In this document: positions 1-4,917 of the stretch, in pieces
How positions within the stretch are numbered: position 1 is the stretch's first letter
Layout: each line of letters begins with the position of its first letter
DNA from: an uncultured Erysipelotrichaceae bacterium
GTDB taxonomy: Bacteria; Bacillota_I; Bacilli_A; RFN20; CAG-826
Assembly: GCA_902800255.1 (NCBI GenBank)
Contig: CADCDV010000019.1
Span: 1-7,751 of the forward strand
Length of the DNA stretch: 7,751 nucleotides
Reading direction: 5' to 3'
Position numbers and translations under genes: made by a program
Notes under the pieces: model-generated
What the model was told of the DNA's origin: nothing
The model's input: the letters and a program-made list of their open reading frames with translations, nothing else
Database searches by the model: none

Positions 1-366
1 GAAGTACCTTCCAAGGGTTTGGCTGTTCGCCAATTAAAGTGGTACGCGAGCTGGGTTCAAAACGTCGTGAGACAGTTTGGTCCCTATCTGTCGTGGGCGT
101 AGGAAGTTTGAAGGGTCTAGTCCCTAGTACGAGAGGACCGGGATTAACGAGGCACTGGTATATCGGTTGTCGCGCCAGCGGCATGGCCGGGTAGCTACCC
201 TCGGAAGAGATAAACGCTGAAAGCATCTAAGCGTGAAGCTCGCCCTAAGATGAGACTTCCCATTCGCAAGAAGTAAGTGCCCTCCTAAGCGAGGAGGTTG
301 ATAGGTTAGATCTGTAAGCGCTGCGAGGCGTTCAGGAGACTAATACTAATAGCACGAGGACTTAAT
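1..366 (+). rRNA. 23S ribosomal RNA, 3' end (partial, 5' part outside window)
   Basis: The sequence contains the A-loop (CTGTTCGCC, 23-31), the peptidyl-transferase strand (GGTACGCGAGCTGGGTT, 41-57), the GTCGTGAGACAG segment (64-75) and the sarcin-ricin loop (AGTACGAGAGGACC, 126-139). These line up with E. coli 23S numbering at a constant offset of 2528: U2585 falls at 57, A2602 at 74 and A2660 at 132, so no indels are apparent over this part. The 3' end is placed near 366, at the ACTTAAT that normally pairs with the 23S 5' end; it is uncertain by several bases. The strand is + and 5S follows in the usual order. No sequence anomaly suggests a pseudogene. Confidence 0.97.
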
Positions 367-483
367 TTCACTAATCTATATAACCTATAGAGAGTAAGCT
401 AAGTCGCTTGATTACATATTTAGATAGAAGAACTTGTTTACCAGTAGTATCCAGTATTCAAAGAACATTGAGTAAAAGAAAAA
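367..483 (+). other. 23S-5S internal transcribed spacer with likely processing-stem arm
   Basis: This AT-rich spacer holds no tRNA cloverleaf and no plausible protein gene. The segment 447-467 (GTATCCAGTATTCAAAGAACA) is one arm of a pattern I know from Bacillus and Staphylococcus rrn operons. Its reverse complement begins TGTTCTTTGAATACTGG and resembles the boxA-containing sequence (TGTTCTTTGAAAACT type) that lies upstream of 16S or 23S. The inference is that it pairs with that upstream copy to form the 23S processing stalk cut by an RNase III-type enzyme. The upstream partner is outside the window, so pairing cannot be seen here. Confidence 0.6.
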
Positions 484-484
484 G

Positions 485-600
485 TCTGGCGGCATTGGCG
501 CAGTGGTCACACCTGTTCCCATCCCGAACACAGAAGTTAAGCACTGCAGTGGCGACAATACTATGGCCGAGAGGTCAGGGAAGATAGCGCGCTGCTGGGC
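485..600 (+). rRNA. 5S ribosomal RNA
   Basis: The core GGTCACACCTGTTCCCATCC followed by CGAACACAGAAGTTAAGC is the universally recognisable 5S loop B/C region. The ends form helix I: 485-493 (TCTGGCGGC) pairs with 591-599 (GCTGCTGGG) along its full length, allowing several G-U pairs, and G484 can also pair with C600. The length of about 116 nt is normal. It follows 23S in the standard 16S-23S-5S order. The mature RNA runs straight into a T-rich stretch (601-610), so the 3' end is well bounded. Confidence 0.96.
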
Positions 601-624
601 TTTTTCTTTTATAGGCCTGTTTTG

Positions 625-690
625 AGAGGGTTTTGCCGGGGATTTTGGATCCATATGATGATCCAGATTCCTAGCAAACCCTCTTTTTTT
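625..690 (+). terminator. rho-independent terminator of the rRNA operon
   Basis: The outer stem AGAGGGTTTTGC (625-636) pairs with GCAAACCCTCT (674-684) with one bulged T. An inner stem continues it: 639-646 pairs with 665-672 (with one mismatch and G-U pairs), and 647-651 pairs with 660-664 around a CATATGAT loop. The stem is followed directly by a run of T (684-690). This is a large, strong intrinsic terminator. It should largely separate rRNA transcription from the downstream operon. Confidence 0.9.
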
Positions 691-777
691 ATTAGAAAAA
701 TGAACAGATAAATATTTTTATGAATATTCTTGAATTAATTTGAAAAGTGGTGTACCTTATAGCCAAGGAGGACATCT

Positions 778-1140
778 ATGATTAGTTGGTGGACCGCAAA
801 AGAAAAGAATGGCACAGCCACTCTCTATAACTCCAACATCACTCTCAACAAAGTTGCGAGCGTCCCATTCGAATTCGCTAACCGGGTTCAAGTGGGGCTA
901 GACGATAATAACAACATCGTCATCGAGCCTTTGTCAAAAGAGAGAGTCGAAAGAGGGGACCTCGACGAATACAATCTCCTCGAGATCAAAATCAAATCCT
1001 CATATTCGCGCATCTGCTCCACTGAGCTTATGAACTTCATATCTGAAAAGCTCAAGCTTGCGCTTAGCACCGAACCAATAAGGTTCGATACCGTTTGGGA
1101 AGAAGAGAACAACCATCTCGTCATCCTAGTTAACAAATAA
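778..1140 (+). CDS. uncharacterised 120-aa protein, first gene of the NfeD/SPFH operon
   Basis: I do not recognise this protein. It starts at ATG 778, behind a near-perfect AAGGAGG (765-771) with 6 nt spacing, and ends in TAA; the codon choice matches its neighbours, so it is very likely a real gene. It has no signal peptide or membrane segment and is rich in charged residues, so a cytoplasmic protein is expected. Residues about 8-52 (NGTATLYNSNITLNK through NNNIVIEPL) look like short beta strands that loosely recall AbrB/SpoVT-type DNA-binding beta-hairpins ('ITLNK...V.VGLD...IVIEPL'); this is a weak visual resemblance only. The C-terminal half (about 65-120) looks alpha/beta. The nfeD gene follows after 16 nt and its ribosome binding site overlaps this stop codon, so the two are almost certainly cotranscribed. 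No convincing promoter is visible in 691-777; a poor candidate is TTGAAT (730-735) with TACCTT (753-758). Confidence 0.85.
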   Translation: MISWWTAKEKNGTATLYNSNITLNKVASVPFEFANRVQVGLDDNNNIVIEPLSKERVERGDLDEYNLLEIKIKSSYSRICSTELMNFISEKLKLALSTEPIRFDTVWEEENNHLVILVNK

Positions 1141-1156
1141 GGAGGAAAAAGCGAAA

Positions 1157-1609
1157 ATGGAATTCATGTGGATTATCTGGTTAGCCGTGTTTGTGCTAGC
1201 CTTATTAATCGAGGCGATCGGACCCGAAATCGTCTCCGTCTGGTTTGCCGGAGGTTCATTAGTCAGCTTAATCATCTCCTTCATCCCAGGCGTTGAATGG
1301 TGGATCCAGCTCATCGTCTTCGCGGTTGTCTCCGCAGCCCTCTTGGTCTTCTGCAGACCATTCCTAGCGAAGCTATTAAAGAGAGACACCGTGAATCTCA
1401 ACGTCGACACAATGGTCGGCAAAAAAGGCGTCATCGTCTCCGAAGTCGGACAGACCGAAGCCGGTGAAGTCGTCATCGATGGGGTCACTTGGACCGCCAT
1501 CGCTACAAAAGATGATATGGCTATAAGTAAGGATAGCCTTGTCAAAGTCATGGCCGTGAGTGGCAACAAGCTCATCGTCATGCCTGTCAATTCCAAGGAG
1601 GAAAAATAA
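1157..1609 (+). CDS. short NfeD-family membrane protein with C-terminal OB-fold
   Basis: NfeD-type proteins accompany SPFH/stomatin partners and are thought to help assemble or regulate them in the membrane; their biochemical role is not settled. This 150-aa protein is the short form, without the ClpP-like serine protease domain of long NfeD. Residues about 4-22, 25-45 and 48-68 are three hydrophobic membrane segments. They are followed by a basic stretch (LAKLLKR, 70-76) and a soluble OB-fold at about 86-145, with the family pattern VGKKGV...GEVVIDGVTWTA...V.V..VSGNKLIV. The start at 1157 is supported by AGGAGG (1140-1145), which overlaps the stop of the upstream gene; the next Met (codon 4) is too far from it. 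The SPFH gene begins 2 nt after the stop codon, and its AAGGAG lies within the last nfeD codons, which suggests translational coupling and stoichiometric production. Confidence 0.92.
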   Translation: MEFMWIIWLAVFVLALLIEAIGPEIVSVWFAGGSLVSLIISFIPGVEWWIQLIVFAVVSAALLVFCRPFLAKLLKRDTVNLNVDTMVGKKGVIVSEVGQTEAGEVVIDGVTWTAIATKDDMAISKDSLVKVMAVSGNKLIVMPVNSKEEK

Positions 1610-1611
1610 CA

Positions 1612-2568
1612 ATGGAACCATGGCAAATTTTATTACTTGTTCTCGGAATCGTTCTCTTCATTCTCTTGATTGTCGTCGTCAGCAACATCAAGATCGTCAA
1701 GCAGACCGATAAGTACATCATTGAGAGAATGGGCGCCTACTACACCACTTGGGGAGTTGGCATCCATATGCTCATCCCATTCTTCGATAAAGTCGCCTAC
1801 ACCATCAACATGAAGGAGCAGGTGAGAGACTTCGATCCTCAAAGCGTCATCACCAAAGATAACGTCACCATGAAGATCGACACCGTCACCTTCTACCAGG
1901 TCACCGATCCAAAGCTCTACGCTTACGGTGTCGATGATCCAATCACCGCTATCGAATACTTAGCCGCGACCACCCTTCGTAACATCATCGGCGACCTCGA
2001 CCTCGACCAGACCCTCACTTCCAGAGACATCATCAATGAGAAGATGAGAAAGATCCTCGATGCCGCTACCGATCCATGGGGCATCAAAGTCAACCGTGTC
2101 GAAGTTAAGAACATTCTCCCACCTCAGGATATCAGAGACGCTATGGAACGTCAGATGAGAGCCGAACGTGAGAAACGTGAGAAGATCCTTCTTGCCGAAG
2201 GTGAGAAGCAATCCGCCGTTCTCATCGCCGAAGGTAAGAAACAATCCCTCATCCTCAACGCCGAATCCGAGAAGCAAGCCAAGATCCTTGCCGCTGAAGG
2301 TGAAGCTGAGAGCATCCTCAAGACCAAGACTGCCGAAGCTGAGTCCATCAAGAGACTCCGTGAGGCTGAAGCCGAAGGTCTTGAAGCCATCAAGAAAGCC
2401 GGCGCTGATGAGGCCACATTAAGACTTCGTTACTACGAAGCCCTTGCCAAATGCGCCGATGGCAAAGCCACCAAGATTCTCCTTCCATACGGATTCGAGA
2501 AACAAGGTGCCTTCGCTGCCGCCCTTGCGGAATCCATCAAAGAGCCAAAAGAGCCAGCCAAGAAGTAA
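1612..2568 (+). CDS. SPFH/stomatin-family (QmcA-like) membrane-scaffold protein
   Basis: Stomatin-type SPFH proteins oligomerise on the membrane into large assemblies linked to membrane microdomains and control of membrane proteins. At 318 aa this one has the length of bacterial QmcA/p-stomatin proteins. Residues about 4-24 form a single N-terminal membrane anchor. The SPFH domain (about 28-185) shows family signatures: IERMGAYYTTWGVGIHMLIP, MKEQVRDFDPQSVITKDNV, TTLRNIIGDLDLDQTL, and WGIKVNRVEVKNILPP leading into AMERQMRAEREKR. After this comes a long coiled coil made of 11-residue repeats (184-260), then ALAKCADGKATKILLPYG, a short hydrophobic patch and a charged tail ending EPKEPAKK. The start follows AAGGAG (1595-1600). 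The immediately upstream nfeD is its typical partner. An intrinsic terminator closes the operon 16 nt after the stop. Family assignment is firm; substrate or client is unknown. Confidence 0.96.
   Translation: MEPWQILLLVLGIVLFILLIVVVSNIKIVKQTDKYIIERMGAYYTTWGVGIHMLIPFFDKVAYTINMKEQVRDFDPQSVITKDNVTMKIDTVTFYQVTDPKLYAYGVDDPITAIEYLAATTLRNIIGDLDLDQTLTSRDIINEKMRKILDAATDPWGIKVNRVEVKNILPPQDIRDAMERQMRAEREKREKILLAEGEKQSAVLIAEGKKQSLILNAESEKQAKILAAEGEAESILKTKTAEAESIKRLREAEAEGLEAIKKAGADEATLRLRYYEALAKCADGKATKILLPYGFEKQGAFAAALAESIKEPKEPAKK
2161..2391 (+). repeat. seven 33-bp units encoding an 11-residue coiled-coil repeat in the SPFH protein
   Basis: Residues 184-260 of the SPFH protein divide into units of 11: AEREKREKILL, AEGEKQSAVLI, AEGKKQSLILN, AESEKQAKILA, AEGEAESILKT, KTAEAESIKRL and REAEAEGLEAI. 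The 33-bp period is visible in the DNA, most clearly in 2194-2293, where GCC GAA GGT/TCC recurs. Eleven-residue (hendecad) periodicity gives a nearly straight or slightly right-handed coiled coil, as expected for the walls of SPFH assemblies. It is a protein repeat, not a mobile or regulatory one. Confidence 0.85.
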
Positions 2569-2584
2569 CGCCAAAAGCATTACG

Positions 2585-2608
2585 GCCCGCAGAAATGCGG
2601 GCTTTTTT
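2585..2608 (+). terminator. intrinsic terminator after the SPFH operon
   Basis: GCCCGCA (2585-2591) pairs perfectly with TGCGGGC (2596-2602) around a GAAA tetraloop and is followed by TTTTTT (2603-2608). It lies 16 nt after the SPFH stop codon. Confidence 0.95.
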
Positions 2609-2650
2609 CTTTAGAAAAAAGAGATGATATCTAAAGAAACCAGTGGGGGT

Positions 2651-2679
2651 TTGTATTCTTCGGTCTTTAATGAGATAAT
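2651..2679 (+). promoter_or_regulatory. sigma-A-type promoter with extended -10 for yloU-fakA
   Basis: TTGTAT (2651-2656) is separated by exactly 17 bp from GATAAT (2674-2679). A TG dinucleotide at 2671-2672 gives an extended -10 (TGAGATAAT). The predicted transcription start is near 2686, leaving a leader of about 26 nt that contains the GAAGG ribosome binding site. It sits directly after the upstream terminator, as expected for a new transcription unit. Confidence 0.75.
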
Positions 2680-2695
2680 ATCGTGTCCTTCTATT

Positions 2696-2700
2696 GAAGG
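2696..2700 (+). promoter_or_regulatory. ribosome binding site that fixes the yloU start at 2712
   Basis: GAAGG (2696-2700) lies 11 nt before ATG 2712. An in-frame TTG at 2694 would give six extra residues, but no Shine-Dalgarno sequence precedes it and it overlaps this site, so it is unlikely to be the start. Confidence 0.7.
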
Positions 2701-2711
2701 TTTACCTAACT

Positions 2712-3071
2712 ATGGCTATCGATCAGAAAACCCCATTTGGAAAAATCAACATCTCCACCGAACTTGTTGCGGATGTGGCAGGTGAAGCTGCGACGACTTG
2801 CTATGGCGTCGTTGGCCTTGCTGACCGCAGTGCGATTTGGGAGAACATCGCTGAGCTTCTTCAGAGAAGCGACTACGATAAAGGCGTTTACTGCCGTAAG
2901 AAGAAAGATGGGTATTCTGTCGATGTCTATATCGTCGTGGCTTATGGTGTGAAGATCACTGAAGTCCTTAGAGAAGTCCAAAAGAAAGTCGCCTATGACC
3001 TTAACAAAGCCTTCGGGAAAACTTTCCTTGAAGTCAACGTTTTCGTCCAAGGCGTCCGTGAGATCAAGTAA
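2712..3071 (+). CDS. yloU: YloU-like Asp23/alkaline-shock family protein
   Basis: This small cytoplasmic protein of 119 aa matches B. subtilis YloU across its length. It has the N-terminal FGKINISTELVADVAG, the family signature AATTCYGVVGLADR (about residues 26-39), VYIVVAYGVKITEV in the middle, and a C-terminal VNVFVQGVREIK. Asp23-family proteins in Gram-positive bacteria are associated with the membrane or envelope, and the family gene is commonly encoded next to fakA; its exact role in the fatty acid kinase context is not established. The ATG at 2712 gives an N-terminus (MAIDQKTPFGKINI) that aligns with the B. subtilis start. fakA begins 3 nt after the stop, so the pair forms one transcript from the promoter at 2651-2679. 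No membrane segment or signal peptide is visible. Confidence 0.95.
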   Translation: MAIDQKTPFGKINISTELVADVAGEAATTCYGVVGLADRSAIWENIAELLQRSDYDKGVYCRKKKDGYSVDVYIVVAYGVKITEVLREVQKKVAYDLNKAFGKTFLEVNVFVQGVREIK

Positions 3072-3074
3072 CAA

Positions 3075-4784
3075 ATGAAATCTATCACCGGCCAGGAGCT
3101 CAAGCAGCTCTTCTTATCTGGCGCTAACAACCTTTACAACCACTATCCTGAAGTTGACAAGCTTAATGTTTTCCCTGTCCCTGATGGCGACACCGGCATG
3201 AACATGAACCTTACCCTCACTTCCGGTGCCAAAGAAATCGAAAACAAAAACGATAACGATATATCCGTGATCGCCTCCGCCTTCAGCCGTGGCCTCCTTA
3301 TGGGTGCCCGTGGAAACTCCGGCGTCATCACCTCCCAGATTTTCAAAGGTTTCTCCAATGCCTGCACTGGCAAGAAATCCTTGAACATCAAAGAATTCGC
3401 CAAAGCCTTTGGTTCCGCAAAAGAAACTGCCTATAAAGCGGTCATGCGTCCAGTCGAAGGTACGATCCTCACCGTCATTAGAGAAGCAAGTGCCGCTCTC
3501 ATCGACCGCGTCAAAGAAAGCTTCACGATTGAGCAAGCCCTTGATGTCCTTCTCGAAGAAGCGAAGAAATCCCTTGCCCACACCCCAGACCTTCTCCCTG
3601 TCTTAAAGCAGGTCGGAGTCGTCGATAGCGGTGGCGCTGGCCTTACCATCGTCTTCGAAGGTATGGCGAAAGCCGCTCATGGCAAGTTTGTCGAAAGAAA
3701 CACCAATCCTGCGAAAGACGAAATGTCTTCCCCAATCATCGCTCCGGAAAAATACGCTGGTGCCCAGCTTTCCGAAGATGAGGAAGGCTATGGCTATTGC
3801 ACCCAGTTCATCCTCCGCTTAGGAAAACCAGAGGAAGGAAAGAAGAGCTTCGTTGAGAAGAGTTTCAAGAAATTCCTCACTAGCAATGGCAACTCCGTGG
3901 TCATTGTCCGCGATGAGGACATCGTCAAAGTCCACGTTCATACCCTTACCCCAGGAACTATGCTCAACTATGCTCAGAACTATGGTGAATTCCTTACCAT
4001 CACCATCGAGAACATGAGCGAAGAGCATCACAACATCGAACATGGCGACGTTGCTACCGATATGATGAGCAACATCGAGCGTAATAAAGCCGCCAAGAAA
4101 GAAGAAAGGCCATGGACCGACTTTGGTGTCATCGCCGTCAGTTCTGGCGAAGGCCTTGATGAGATGTTCAAAGAGCTTGGTGTCGATTTCATCGTCAGCG
4201 GTGGTCAGACCATGAACCCATCGACCGAAGACTTCGTCAAAGCCGTTAATGAGCTCCACGCCCATAACGTCTACATCCTTCCAAATAACGGAAACATCGT
4301 CATGGCTGCCAATCAGGCTGCCGAAGTCATCGATGCGAAAGATGTCAAAGTCAATGTCATCCCATCGAAGACAATCCCTCAAGGCATTTGCTCACTCATG
4401 CAATATAGCACCGAGATGTCCGCCGAAGAAATCGCTGAATCGATGAAAGACGCCCTTGGCATGATCAAGAGCGGCTCCGTCACCTACGCGATCAAAGACA
4501 CCGACATCAATGGCGTCCATGTCACGAAAGACTATTACATGGGCATGAAAGAGGACAAGGAAATCGTCACTTGCGTTAAAGACAAACTCGAAGCCCTTAA
4601 GTCCCTTGTCGCCTCCCTTATCGACGGAGATTCCTTCGCCTTAAGCGTCTACGTTGGAAAAGATTGCAGCGAGGAAGAAGAGAAAGAAGTTTCAGAATTC
4701 CTCAGCAAAACCTACACGGATTTGGAAGTCAACGTCCGTAGAGGTGATCAGCCAGTCTATAGCTTCCTCGTCGGAGTCGAATAA
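3075..4784 (+). CDS. fakA: FakA/YloV fatty acid kinase catalytic subunit (DhaL + DegV-partner domains)
   Basis: FakA uses ATP to phosphorylate fatty acids held by FakB (DegV-family) proteins, giving acyl-phosphate for phospholipid synthesis by the PlsX/PlsY route. At 569 aa it is full length. The N-terminal DhaL/Dak2 kinase domain (about 1-205) has LNVFPVPDGDTGMNMNLTL with Mg/ATP ligands D37, D39 and N43, then GARGNSGV (77-84) and VVDSGGAGL (around D184). The middle domain (about 225-335) carries C242, H287 and H289 in YGYCTQF and VKVHVHTLTPG, matching the zinc-site pattern described for S. aureus FakA. The C-terminal domain begins near RPWTDFGVIAVSSG (345) and contains SGGQTMNPSTED (375-386), typical of YloV. 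There is little Shine-Dalgarno sequence before ATG 3075, so translation is probably coupled to yloU, 3 nt upstream. No fakB is encoded in the window. All expected catalytic residues are present. Confidence 0.97.
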   Translation: MKSITGQELKQLFLSGANNLYNHYPEVDKLNVFPVPDGDTGMNMNLTLTSGAKEIENKNDNDISVIASAFSRGLLMGARGNSGVITSQIFKGFSNACTGKKSLNIKEFAKAFGSAKETAYKAVMRPVEGTILTVIREASAALIDRVKESFTIEQALDVLLEEAKKSLAHTPDLLPVLKQVGVVDSGGAGLTIVFEGMAKAAHGKFVERNTNPAKDEMSSPIIAPEKYAGAQLSEDEEGYGYCTQFILRLGKPEEGKKSFVEKSFKKFLTSNGNSVVIVRDEDIVKVHVHTLTPGTMLNYAQNYGEFLTITIENMSEEHHNIEHGDVATDMMSNIERNKAAKKEERPWTDFGVIAVSSGEGLDEMFKELGVDFIVSGGQTMNPSTEDFVKAVNELHAHNVYILPNNGNIVMAANQAAEVIDAKDVKVNVIPSKTIPQGICSLMQYSTEMSAEEIAESMKDALGMIKSGSVTYAIKDTDINGVHVTKDYYMGMKEDKEIVTCVKDKLEALKSLVASLIDGDSFALSVYVGKDCSEEEEKEVSEFLSKTYTDLEVNVRRGDQPVYSFLVGVE

Positions 4785-4799
4785 GAAACAATCAATTAG

Positions 4800-4826
4800 A
4801 GCCTCACAAAAAGTGAGGCTTTTTTT
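4800..4826 (+). terminator. intrinsic terminator after fakA
   Basis: AGCCTCAC (4800-4807) pairs perfectly with GTGAGGCT (4813-4820) around an AAAAA loop, followed by a T run to 4826. It ends the yloU-fakA transcript before the protease gene. Confidence 0.95.
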
Positions 4827-4864
4827 GTACGATTTAGAGCAAGAAGATAAAAACTTAGTGAAAT

Positions 4865-4907
4865 CATTCCTATAGTTGTTATAATCCAAACATTCCTATA
4901 AGGAATG
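4865..4907 (+). promoter_or_regulatory. repeated CATTCCT elements around the protease promoter (possible operator and 5' hairpin)
   Basis: CATTCCTATA occurs at 4865-4874 and again at 4891-4900, 26 bp apart, flanking the -10 box. The second copy is followed by its inverse AGGAATG (4901-4907), giving a perfect 7-bp inverted repeat with a 3-nt spacer. The outer copies also form an 8-bp inverted pair (TCATTCCT 4864-4871, AGGAATGA 4901-4908). The AAGGAA ribosome binding site (4900-4905) lies inside the hairpin. Either a DNA-binding regulator or an RNA structure limiting translation is possible; the arrangement is seen, the function is inferred. Confidence 0.5.
4877..4885 (+). promoter_or_regulatory. 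extended -10 promoter of the lipoprotein metalloprotease gene
   Basis: TGT followed by TATAAT (4880-4885) is a consensus extended -10 box. No good -35 is present at 17 bp (AGTGAA). The predicted start is near 4892, so the mRNA would open at the inverted repeat and have a leader of about 26 nt. Confidence 0.7.
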
Positions 4908-4917
4908 AGACAAGACG

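Noticed and set aside
366..484. tRNA gene in the 23S-5S spacer
   Set aside because: No T-arm GGTTCRA motif, acceptor pairing or CCA end is visible; only small weak hairpins are present.
412..654. 80-codon minus-strand open frame over the spacer and 5S rRNA
   Set aside because: It lies across the 5S gene on the opposite strand and encodes no recognisable protein; it is a by-product of the rRNA sequence.
722..762. GAATATTC palindrome and TTGAA direct repeats before gene 778, with a possible promoter TTGAAT-17-TACCTT
   Set aside because: The -10 is poor and would place the start at the ribosome binding site. The palindrome and repeats are short and expected in AT-rich DNA.
1126..1626. 166-codon minus-strand open frame over nfeD
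   Set aside because: It is Ser/Thr/Met-rich, as expected from reading C-ending codons in antisense, and nfeD on the + strand has clear family features.
2694..2711. TTG start giving YloU six extra residues
   Set aside because: It overlaps the GAAGG site that serves ATG 2712, has no Shine-Dalgarno of its own, and the ATG version aligns with known YloU N-termini.
3819..4382. 187-codon minus-strand open frame inside fakA
   Set aside because: It mirrors fakA codons, has low-complexity Asp/Val-rich composition and no sensible ribosome binding site. The + strand gene here is certain.
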